Assembly: GCF_019127135.1 (NCBI RefSeq)
Contig: NZ_JAHOEA010000020.1
Span: 1 to 61,285 of the forward strand
Reading direction: 5' to 3'
DNA length: 61,285 nucleotides
Origin: Segatella copri
GTDB taxonomy: Bacteria > Bacteroidota > Bacteroidia > Bacteroidales > Bacteroidaceae
The notes under the pieces were generated by a model. It was not told the DNA's origin. It saw only the letters and a list, made by a program, of their open reading frames with translations, and made no database searches. Positions 51,040 to 58,360 of the stretch are shown here, in pieces; the stretch's first letter is position 1, and the number at the start of each line of letters is the position of its first letter. Both the position numbers and the translations under genes were made by a program.

Positions 51040-53229
51040 ATGAAAAGATTTCCAGTTTTTATTGCAACTGTCATGATGGTTTCAGCAATGCATGCTGCAG
51101 ATAAGCTCGACCTGAAGGCCATTACCTCCGGCGAGTTTGCTGCCTCTTATGTTACCGGTATTAACCCTATTGATGGCACCGATTTGTATGCTTCTGTCAG
51201 CAATGATGGCAAGCAGGTTATCAGTTATTCGTTCAAGACGGGCAAGCAGATGAGCATCCTCTTCGATGTGAACGCAGCCAAGGCTCCTTTCGGACAGATT
51301 GAAGGTTATGTAATCAGTCCTGATGGTAAGAAATTGCTTATCATGACCCATCGCGAGGCTATCTACCGCCGCTCGTTCAAGGCAGAGTATTTCATATATG
51401 ATATTGCTAAGAAGAGTTTGAAGAAACTTTCTCAGGGCGTTAACCAGCAGGTGGCTACCTGGTCGCCTGATTCACGCCACATCGCTTTCGTAAAGGATAA
51501 CAATCTCTTTGTTACCGATGGAGATAAGGAAACCCAGATTACCCGTGACGGTAAGTTCAACGAGGTAATCAATGGTATTCCTGATTGGGTTTACGAAGAG
51601 GAATTCAGCTTCAACCGCGCCTTTGCATGGAATGCGGATGGAACTGCCATCGGCTGGATCCGATTTGACGAATCGCACGTAAAGACTTATTCTCTGCAGA
51701 TGTTCGAGGGTTCTCATCCTACCCGTAGCGAGTATCACGACTATCCGGGAGAGTATTCCTATAAATATCCTAAGGCAGGACAGGACAACTCTAAGGTGAG
51801 CCTTTGGAGCTATGATATGAAGAACGGAAAGACCGTGGCGCTCGAAGTGCCTGTAGATTCCGACGGCTATTATCCACGCATCAAGACATCGCCAGACGCC
51901 AACAGTCTGATTGTCTATACGATGAACCGCCATCAGGACGACATGCGCCTCTATGCAGTCAATCCTTTCACCGGCAAGAGCAGGATGCTCATCAAGGAGA
52001 GTGTGCCTAAGTTTGTAAAGGAAGAGGTGATTGAAAACAGCATCGTGGGCAAGAAGAACATCCTGCTGCCTAGCGACCGCGACGGCTTCATGCATCTCTA
52101 TCTCTATGATATGAACGGTAAGCTCCTGCGCCAGGTAGAGAAGGGCAACTATGATGTTACCTCTATCTACGGAATGGATGAGAAGACGGGCGATGTTTAT
52201 TTCCAGGCTGCCAAACTCAATGCGCACGACCGCCAGGTTTACGTGGCTCATAAGAACGGAAAGGTGGAGCGCCTTACCGATGCGGCTGGTTCCAACTCGG
52301 CTAACTTCTCGGGCGATTACCGCTATTTCGTAAACACCTGGAGCAGCTACAGCCATCCTTATGTCTTCACCGTGCGCAGCAACAAGGGCAAGCTTATCAA
52401 GACATTGGAAGACAACAAGCAGCTGCTCGAAAAGACCCGGAAGTATAATTGGGGCAAGCGCGAGACTTTCTCTTTCACCACTTCCGAAGGTGTAAAACTG
52501 GACGGCTGGATGGTAAAGCCGGTTGATTTCGACGCCAGCAAGAAGTATCCTGTCATCCTCTTCCAGTATTCCGGTCCGGGCAACCAGCAGGTACTCGATT
52601 CATGGAGCACGGGCAGTATGGGCAATGGCGGTGCTTTCGATTATTATCTTGCACAGGAAGGATTCATCATTGCCTGCGTAGATGGTCGTGGAACAGGCGG
52701 TAGAGGAGCAGAGTTTGAGAAGTCTACTTATCTCCGTCTGGGTGATTTAGAGTCGAAAGATCAGGTTGAGACAGCTCTCTACATGGGTTCTCTGCCTTAT
52801 GTAGACAAGGATAATATCGGCATTTGGGGCTGGAGCTATGGTGGTTTCAATACGCTGATGAGTATGAGCGAGGGTCGTCCTGTGTTCAAGGCAGGTGTGG
52901 CTGTGGCTCCTCCTACCTGCTACCGCTTCTATGATTCGGTTTATACAGAGCGCTACATGCGCACTCCTAAGGAGAACGAAGAGGGTTACAAGGTGAACCC
53001 TATCGAGCGGGTAAAGCAGCAGCATGGTGCGTTGCTTATCTGTCACGGATTGGCAGATGACAATGTGCATCCGCAGAATACCTTCGAATATACTGAGGCG
53101 TTGGTTCAGTCAGACAAGGACTTCAAGACCCTGTGGTACACGAACCGCAATCATGGCATTTCGGGTGGCAATACCCGCAACCATCTGCTTCGCCAGATAG
53201 CTAACTGGTTCAAGCAGAACCTGAAGTAG
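51040..53229 (+). CDS. Dipeptidyl-peptidase IV-type S9 peptidase, exported
   Basis: The protein has 729 residues with a signal peptide (cleavage near 19, MHAA). The N-terminal DPPIV beta-propeller covers about 70-440, including the substrate N-terminus-binding EEE motif (DWVYEEEFSF). The C-terminal hydrolase carries Ser599 (GWSYGGF), Asp673 (HGLADDN) and His705 (NRNHGIS). DPPIV removes X-Pro or X-Ala dipeptides from peptide N-termini in the periplasm. It is the second gene of an operon with the GldB-like lipoprotein and functionally parallels the S9 peptidase at 40420. A strong terminator follows. Confidence 0.95.
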   Translation: MKRFPVFIATVMMVSAMHAADKLDLKAITSGEFAASYVTGINPIDGTDLYASVSNDGKQVISYSFKTGKQMSILFDVNAAKAPFGQIEGYVISPDGKKLLIMTHREAIYRRSFKAEYFIYDIAKKSLKKLSQGVNQQVATWSPDSRHIAFVKDNNLFVTDGDKETQITRDGKFNEVINGIPDWVYEEEFSFNRAFAWNADGTAIGWIRFDESHVKTYSLQMFEGSHPTRSEYHDYPGEYSYKYPKAGQDNSKVSLWSYDMKNGKTVALEVPVDSDGYYPRIKTSPDANSLIVYTMNRHQDDMRLYAVNPFTGKSRMLIKESVPKFVKEEVIENSIVGKKNILLPSDRDGFMHLYLYDMNGKLLRQVEKGNYDVTSIYGMDEKTGDVYFQAAKLNAHDRQVYVAHKNGKVERLTDAAGSNSANFSGDYRYFVNTWSSYSHPYVFTVRSNKGKLIKTLEDNKQLLEKTRKYNWGKRETFSFTTSEGVKLDGWMVKPVDFDASKKYPVILFQYSGPGNQQVLDSWSTGSMGNGGAFDYYLAQEGFIIACVDGRGTGGRGAEFEKSTYLRLGDLESKDQVETALYMGSLPYVDKDNIGIWGWSYGGFNTLMSMSEGRPVFKAGVAVAPPTCYRFYDSVYTERYMRTPKENEEGYKVNPIERVKQQHGALLICHGLADDNVHPQNTFEYTEALVQSDKDFKTLWYTNRNHGISGGNTRNHLLRQIANWFKQNLK

Positions 53230-53251
53230 AAAATGATATGATATAAAAAGT

Positions 53252-53285
53252 GAAGCCATTCCCGGCAGAAAACGGGAATGGCTTC
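53252..53285. terminator. Terminator after the DPPIV gene
   Basis: GAAGCCATTCCCG (53252-53264) pairs perfectly with CGGGAATGGCTTC (53273-53285), followed by TTCATTT. Confidence 0.88.
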
Positions 53286-53339
53286 TTCATTTAATGTTAA
53301 CCTTGTTTACTTTTTGCGAAGTAAGGTACGTTTGATTTC

Positions 53340-53873
53340 TTATTCATTTTTAGCGCCTTTTCTGCGCTTTTCTTTCTTGGCTTTCTTAGCCTTCTTCACT
53401 TTTACCTCTTCAACCTCTTCATCGTTTGGCTGAACAGATGAAAAATGAAAATCAGTAGGGTTGATGGTCTTCACCTGATAAGGGCTAGGCGCATCGTTCG
53501 TCTGCTGTCCGTTCTTTGCCTTCTTAGCCTTTGGCTTCTGAATGTATCTTGCATAGAGCTTGTTCCATTTCTTTTCAGCTTTCTTCTGGTCGAAGTCAAA
53601 CATCACGATACATGTGCGTTTGCCGGCACCTTGCTGCTCCAGATAGTCGCGCAACTGGTATGAATAGTTCTCGCGGCTTACCAAGAACTTGCTCTTGCGG
53701 GTGAAGTAGGCAGAATCAACCTTCTGTACGTCTGTGAAATAGACTGTCGAGTCATTAAACGACGAGGCAAATCCAAAGATGTATGCAGTCTTAGCATCGT
53801 TCTTAGCAGATGCAGAGAGCGAGCTGAAACATGCTAATGCGATAGATGCGAATGCAATTTTTGTAATTTTCAT
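53340..53873 (-). CDS. Exported protein of unknown function with Lys-rich tail
   Basis: I do not recognise this 177-residue protein. It has a clear signal peptide (IAFASIALACFSSLSASA, cleavage near 23) and a compact region about 25-115 (KTAYIFGFASSFNDSTVYFTD, then GAGKRTCIVMFDFDQKKAEKKW) that appears alpha/beta. The tail alternates acidic (EEVEEV) and strongly basic (KKAKKAKKEKRRKG) stretches, suggesting binding to an acidic polymer or membrane. It lies 59 bases downstream of the sigma-factor gene on the same strand. Confidence 0.72.
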   Translation of the reverse strand: MKITKIAFASIALACFSSLSASAKNDAKTAYIFGFASSFNDSTVYFTDVQKVDSAYFTRKSKFLVSRENYSYQLRDYLEQQGAGKRTCIVMFDFDQKKAEKKWNKLYARYIQKPKAKKAKNGQQTNDAPSPYQVKTINPTDFHFSSVQPNDEEVEEVKVKKAKKAKKEKRRKGAKNE

Positions 53874-53932
53874 TTCTTTTTTTGTCTTATGTTGTTTGTG
53901 CTGTCTGCCCCATCAGTTATGCGGATATTTCC

Positions 53933-54796
53933 TTATCCCAGATAGGACTTCAGCAGATTATTTTTCGTACTGGTCCGGAGTCGCCTGATAGCTTTTTCCT
54001 TAATCTGGCGCACTCTTTCCCTTGTAAGATGATACTTGGTTCCGATTTCTTCGAGCGACAGTTCAGGAGTCCCGATGCCATAGAAGGCAGCAATGATTTT
54101 CTGGTCTTTGTCCGGCAGCGTGCCGAGCAGTCTTTCTATTTCTGCTCTCAGCGACTCTGTCAGCAGCTCATTGTCGGTCGGTTTATCCGAATTGGCCATC
54201 AGGTCGAGCATGCTGCCTTCTTCATCGTCAGAAAAAGGAGCATCCACGCTCAGGTGGCGGCTTGTTGACGAAGCCTTCATGGCGTCCTCTATCTTGTCTT
54301 CCGACAAGTCTACGCGGTCAACCATTTCGTCTACACTCGGTTTGCGTTCAAATTCCTGTTCAAATTTGTTTATCTCCCTGTTAATCTTGTTAACGCTTCC
54401 CACCTGGTTGAGCGGAAGGCGCACAAGTCTGCTCTGCTCGGCTATGGCCTGCAGAATGCTCTGGCGAATCCACCATACGGCGTAAGAGATAAACTTAAAC
54501 CCTCGGGTTTCATCAAACTTCTGTGCGGCTTTGATAAGCCCCACATTTCCTTCGTTGATAAGATCAGGCAAACTGAGCCCCTGGTTCTGGTATTGTTTTG
54601 CAACAGACACCACGAAACGGAGATTGGCTTTTGTTAATCTCTCCAATGCCCTACGGTCACCTTTTCTTATACGCTGAGCGAGCTCTACCTCTTCATCTGT
54701 AGAGAGCAGCTCCTCATGAGCAATATCTTGAAGATATTTTTCCAACGATGCGCTTGCGCGATTCGTAATTGACTGAGTAATTTTTAATTGTCTCAT
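53933..54796 (-). CDS. rpoD: Primary sigma factor RpoD (Bacteroidota type)
   Basis: The protein has 287 residues from ATG 54796; the frame is open 12 codons further but overlaps the promoter box (TATTTTTG, 54829-54822). Region 1.2 begins MRQLKITQSITNRASASLEKYL. Regions 2.1-2.4 are RLTKANLRFVVSVAKQYQNQG through DLINEGNVGLIKAAQKFDETRGFKFISYAVWWIRQSI. Region 3 follows with an acidic linker (DDEEGSMLDL), and region 4.2 ends with the helix-turn-helix LSLEEIGTKYHLTRERVRQI. It lacks the long N-terminal region 1.1 of proteobacterial sigma-70, as in SigABfr. This is the factor expected to read the TTTG/TAnnTTTG promoters listed here. Confidence 0.96.
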   Translation of the reverse strand: MRQLKITQSITNRASASLEKYLQDIAHEELLSTDEEVELAQRIRKGDRRALERLTKANLRFVVSVAKQYQNQGLSLPDLINEGNVGLIKAAQKFDETRGFKFISYAVWWIRQSILQAIAEQSRLVRLPLNQVGSVNKINREINKFEQEFERKPSVDEMVDRVDLSEDKIEDAMKASSTSRHLSVDAPFSDDEEGSMLDLMANSDKPTDNELLTESLRAEIERLLGTLPDKDQKIIAAFYGIGTPELSLEEIGTKYHLTRERVRQIKEKAIRRLRTSTKNNLLKSYLG

Positions 54797-54854
54797 GCTG
54801 GCATCAAATTTTAAGTAGTTGCAAAAATACACTTTTTTGTTTAAATACCAAAAA

Positions 54855-54890
54855 AAATAGTAGATATTTTTCAGAAATACCTACTATTTT
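54855..54890 (-). terminator. Terminator of the DegP gene
   Basis: AAATAGTAG and CTACTATTT arms (54855-54890), with TATTTTTC/GAAATA pairing inside. On the minus strand it is followed by a T-run, downstream of degP. Confidence 0.7.
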
Positions 54891-54979
54891 ATTGTTTTTT
54901 GTCTGTTTCTTGAGTTTTTTGGGCAGAAAAAAAGCCTTTTCTACTCAATCATGAGACGGTTTTCTAAAAACTCTTACCC

Positions 54980-56449
54980 TTAGTCTTTCTGCAGCGGAAC
55001 AGCGAAGTAAGCCTTCTTGCCTGTTGGCCATATACCCTGGATGTAGAGCACTGGGTCCTTGCTGGTAGAAGCACTCTTTACAGCCTTCTGCAGGTCATCA
55101 ATCGTATTGATGTTGTTGTCGTTGATGCGCTGGATGATGAAACCGCGTGAAATGCCACCATCCTTCAGGGCGCCGCTGTTCACCTTCATTACCTCTACAC
55201 CATACTTGATGTTGAGCTGGTTCTTCTGGCTCTCAGTAATAGGGCGGAAGCTGCCACCGAGCACGTCGAGGTCGGCGCTCTTGATAACCGAAGTATTACC
55301 CTGAGCATTCTTCAGTGTGATGGTCTTGGTGCTTGCCTTCTTGTTGCGCAGGTAGGTGATGCTCATCTTGTCGCCAGGACGCTTGCCGTTCAGGATTTCC
55401 TGCAGCTCAGCCATCTTGGTCACCTTCTTGCCGTCAACCTTGGTAATCACGTCACCTTCCTTCAGTCCTGCTTCAGCACCGTTGCCGTCTTCATCAACCT
55501 TGGCAATGTAAACACCCTCGTTGGTTCCCAGGTTCACTTCCTTGCCGTTCTCCTTCTGGGCGTTGATATAGTTCAGCACATCGCTTCCCTGTATGCTCAG
55601 CATCACGCGCTGTACGCTGCCGTATTTCTTCAGGTCGTCTACCACCTTGTTCATGATAGAGGTAGGGATGGCGAAACCGTAGCCGGAGTAAGAACCGGTC
55701 TGGGAATAGAGCATGGCGTTGATGCCTACCAGTTCGCCCTGGGTGTTGACGAGTGCACCGCCCGAGTTACCTGCGTTGATGGCAGCATCAGTCTGGATGA
55801 AGCTCTCTACACCGTTGGCACCGAGCGAACGTGCCTTGGCAGAGATAATGCCGGCTGTAACCGTATTGTTCAGTCCGAATGGGTTGCCCACGGCGATGAC
55901 CCATTCACCCACCTTCACCTTGTCGCTGTCGGCGATAGGCAGGGTAGGCAGGTTCTTGCCGTCTACCTTGATGAGGGCGAGGTCGGTAGTCTTGTCGGTT
56001 CCGATGATGCGTGCCGAGAATTCGCGGTTGTCGTTCAGTGTTACGGTCAGCTCGTCAGCACCTTCTACCACGTGGTTGTTGGTAACGATGTAACCGTCCT
56101 GGCTGATGATGACGCCCGAACCGGTAGCCTCTCTCTTCGGAGTCTGCACTTTCTGCTTGCGTGTTCCTCCGTTGCCCTGTCCCGGGTTGCCGAAGAAGCC
56201 GAACGGGTCGAAGAATCCTCCGAATGGATCGTCCTGCACATCTACTGTCTTCACCTTCGAGTTCTGTACGTATTTAATATGTACTACTGCAGGCAGCGCC
56301 TTCTCGGCAGCATAGGTTAAGTCTACAGGCTGACCTGCTGGGGCAGCAGTAGCTGCAGGTGTAGCATTTACTTTCATGAAAGCACCGGCTGAAAATGCGA
56401 GCGAACCAACGCAGAGCACAGCCACAACATAATTACTTAATTTTTTCAT
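54980..56449 (-). CDS. degP: Periplasmic Do-type serine protease/chaperone (DegP/HtrA)
   Basis: The protein has 489 residues from ATG 56449; the upstream 20 open codons are basic and do not belong to the signal. The signal segment is LSNYVVAVLCVGSLAFSAGA. A linker rich in Gly, Phe and Pro (DPFGGFFDPFGFFGNPGQGN, about 74-93) corresponds to the LA loop. The catalytic triad is His126 (NNHVVEG), Asp156 (TTDLALIKV) and Ser229 (GNSGGAL). Two PDZ domains follow (about 275-375 and 400-480). It degrades or refolds damaged envelope proteins. The promoter box TATATTTG is at 56558-56551. Confidence 0.96.
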   Translation of the reverse strand: MKKLSNYVVAVLCVGSLAFSAGAFMKVNATPAATAAPAGQPVDLTYAAEKALPAVVHIKYVQNSKVKTVDVQDDPFGGFFDPFGFFGNPGQGNGGTRKQKVQTPKREATGSGVIISQDGYIVTNNHVVEGADELTVTLNDNREFSARIIGTDKTTDLALIKVDGKNLPTLPIADSDKVKVGEWVIAVGNPFGLNNTVTAGIISAKARSLGANGVESFIQTDAAINAGNSGGALVNTQGELVGINAMLYSQTGSYSGYGFAIPTSIMNKVVDDLKKYGSVQRVMLSIQGSDVLNYINAQKENGKEVNLGTNEGVYIAKVDEDGNGAEAGLKEGDVITKVDGKKVTKMAELQEILNGKRPGDKMSITYLRNKKASTKTITLKNAQGNTSVIKSADLDVLGGSFRPITESQKNQLNIKYGVEVMKVNSGALKDGGISRGFIIQRINDNNINTIDDLQKAVKSASTSKDPVLYIQGIWPTGKKAYFAVPLQKD

Positions 56450-56857
56450 GTCTCTTATTTTTTTATTGTTTACTTTTCTTTTCTTTGGAATTGCAACAGC
56501 TAATATCATGCCAAAGTCAGTTTGTCATGCACCACTCTGTTTTCCGGTTGCAAATATAGGGTCATTTTTTGATATTCGCTTCATTCTCTGCATAAATTTA
56601 TTCCGTTTTAACAATTCAAATTAACACTTTAACGGCTATTAAACAAGAAATGCCCTAAATTCACAAATATTTGAATGTAAGCACGAAAATCTTAGTTCTG
56701 TATACGTAACTAACTTCTATTGATTGATAAATATCTGTTAAGCGATAGGTGCTCAGAAACTCGGTTTAACCGGGAAAAAGAGTGAAAAATAGCCTTGCGA
56801 ATAACTAATGATGCATAAAAAAGTGAGGAATCGTGCGATAGTATCAAAAGTTTTTTG
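56450..56857. other. Intergenic region between degP and rnpB
   Basis: No coding region is supported. The degP promoter is at 56551-56558. The rest is AT-rich and unassigned up to the rnpB promoter. Confidence 0.6.
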
Positions 56858-56865
56858 TACTTTTG
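56858..56865 (+). promoter_or_regulatory. -7 promoter box of rnpB
   Basis: TACTTTTG places the transcription start near 56870, just before the P1 helix. Confidence 0.75.
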
Positions 56866-56869
56866 CATG

Positions 56870-57276
56870 TCGAAAGCAGTGCTCCGGTCTGTCGCTGGCA
56901 TCTTTCAGGTGCGAGAGGAAAGTCCGGGCAGCATAGGGCATCCCACTTCCGAAACTAGAAGCTATTGGTGACAGTAGGTGTCGGTAGAAGAAAATAACCG
57001 CTTTCACTTATCCCGTTTGTCCAGTCTGGGGTGGTGAGAGTAAGGGTGAGAAGGTGGTGTAAGAGACCACCAGCTGGCGGGTGATCGTCAGGCTGTGCCA
57101 TCTGGGAGCTGTAAGCTCATGTATACCGCAGATTGAGGGCGGCTCGTCCGATTGCCTTCGGGCTGCTGTGGAGGGTAGAGTGCTTGAGCCCAAGGGTGAC
57201 TTTGGGACTAGATAAATGACAGACATTCTTATTTTCAATAGGAACACAGAACTCGGCTTATAGGGGCACTGCTTTC
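56870..57276 (+). ncRNA. rnpB: RNase P RNA
   Basis: This is the catalytic RNA that matures tRNA 5' ends, with the protein RnpA. The 5' strand GAAAGCAGTGCTCC (56872-56885) pairs with GGGGCACTGCTTTC (57263-57276) to form P1. The universally conserved GAGGAAAGTCCGGGC lies at 56921-56935, and the 3' partner ACAGAACTCGGCTTATAG at 57246-57263. Length (about 407 bases) and layout fit the bacterial type A RNA. It is followed by a T-rich stretch acting as terminator. No protein-coding frame in it is real. Confidence 0.95.
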
Positions 57277-57364
57277 TTTTCTTTTTCAGCATCGCAGCCT
57301 TTTTATATATATAATAAGGTATAAGATGCATCATTTTTAAACGATTTTAAAAACTAGCAAGATT

Positions 57365-57802
57365 ATGAAACTCAGAGAACCGGAAAAGCAGATATTAGAT
57401 GATTTCGAACATAAGGTAGCGGGCAAGATAGCGAAATATGGCAATGAGCCCGATTTCCCGAAGTTTGAGAACTACGGCATTACCCGTATGGAGCTGGATG
57501 ATTATCTTTTCGATAAGCAGGCGATACTCGATATGGGCGGTTCCAAGCGCAGCCAGCTCACCATCGGCGGTTTCATCACCGTCCTCCCCGTATTGGTACT
57601 GTCCTGTTTCCCGGACAAGTCACCCATCTATGACAACGGCAAGATGCTCACCACGGTCATAGCCGTCATCGTCGGATTGCTGCTGGCGTGTTTTGTCAAG
57701 GCACTTCTCCAGATGATCATCGCCTATCGCGTGAACCATCATAAGGAGCCTAAGATGGAGACCTTCATCAAGGCAGTCCTCTTCTACGAGAAGCGGTCGT
57801 AA
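57365..57802 (+). CDS. Small membrane protein of unknown function
   Basis: I do not recognise this 145-residue protein. An N-terminal soluble part (about 1-60, with KFENYGITRMELDDYLFDKQA) precedes two hydrophobic segments (about 66-82 and 94-116: LTIGGFITVLPVLVLSCF and LTTVIAVIVGLLLACFV), so it is probably a two-pass inner-membrane protein with both ends inside. It lies 88 bases after rnpB and 38 bases before the DUF1232 gene; an AT-rich dispersed repeat fills the latter gap. Confidence 0.75.
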   Translation: MKLREPEKQILDDFEHKVAGKIAKYGNEPDFPKFENYGITRMELDDYLFDKQAILDMGGSKRSQLTIGGFITVLPVLVLSCFPDKSPIYDNGKMLTTVIAVIVGLLLACFVKALLQMIIAYRVNHHKEPKMETFIKAVLFYEKRS

Positions 57803-57838
57803 CTATAACTGTAAATTATAAACTATAAACTATAAGTA
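57800..57838 (+). repeat. AT-rich dispersed repeat starting at a stop codon
   Basis: TAACTATAACTGTAAATTAT and then two ACTATAA units begin at the stop of the upstream gene. This copy is in reverse orientation relative to those after carB and mtaB. Confidence 0.6.
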
Positions 57839-57840
57839 GT

Positions 57841-58248
57841 ATGACTTTACCAGACTTTATGGACTATAAGGACAAGTTCACCCAGCGTGCATTTGTCGAG
57901 AAGATTTCGCATGTTGCCAAACGTGCCGGTGCCAAGATGGTTTATACAGCGCTCATTCTCTATTATACGTTAGAGAGCGACAAGGTTTCGCTGAAGGACA
58001 AGGCTCTGATTGTAGGAGCCTTGGGTTATCTCATCAGTCCGCTCGATGTGATTCCAGACGCCATTCCTATTGCCGGTTTAGGCGATGACCTGGCCGTATT
58101 GCTGTTTGTGCTCAAGAAAGTTTGGGGTGAGGTTTCAGATGATGTGAAGTCAAAGGCTCAGGACAAGTTGAAGAAGTGGTTTGATGAAGATGAGATTCCA
58201 TCAGCCGATGATCTCTTCAAGGATTCAGCCACCGATACACCGGTTTGA
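57841..58248 (+). CDS. YkvA-like DUF1232 protein
   Basis: This 135-residue protein has the DUF1232 core GALGYLISPLDVIPDAIPIAGLGDDLAVL at about 58-86, a family of small membrane-associated proteins of unknown function. A helical N-terminus and an acidic C-terminal tail (FDEDEIPSADDLF) flank it. It is probably cotranscribed with the upstream membrane protein. After the stop come two perfect 16-bp repeats (58257-58288) and a terminator. Confidence 0.88.
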   Translation: MTLPDFMDYKDKFTQRAFVEKISHVAKRAGAKMVYTALILYYTLESDKVSLKDKALIVGALGYLISPLDVIPDAIPIAGLGDDLAVLLFVLKKVWGEVSDDVKSKAQDKLKKWFDEDEIPSADDLFKDSATDTPV

Positions 58249-58311
58249 AAATGATAATGACCGGAAATGACCATGACCGGAAATGACCGGAATTCTCGGT
58301 AGAACGAAAAA

Positions 58312-58343
58312 GAGGGTGTGTCATAAGTCTATGACACACCCTC
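58312..58343. terminator. Bidirectional terminator between DUF1232 and GH2 genes
   Basis: GAGGGTGTGTCATA (58312-58325) pairs perfectly with TATGACACACCCTC (58330-58343), flanked by A-rich and T-rich sequence. Confidence 0.9.
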
Positions 58344-58360
58344 ACTATTTTTCTTTTGTT

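Noticed and set aside
56753..57334. Minus-strand frames across the RNase P RNA gene
   Set aside because: They overlap conserved rnpB helices and resemble no protein family.
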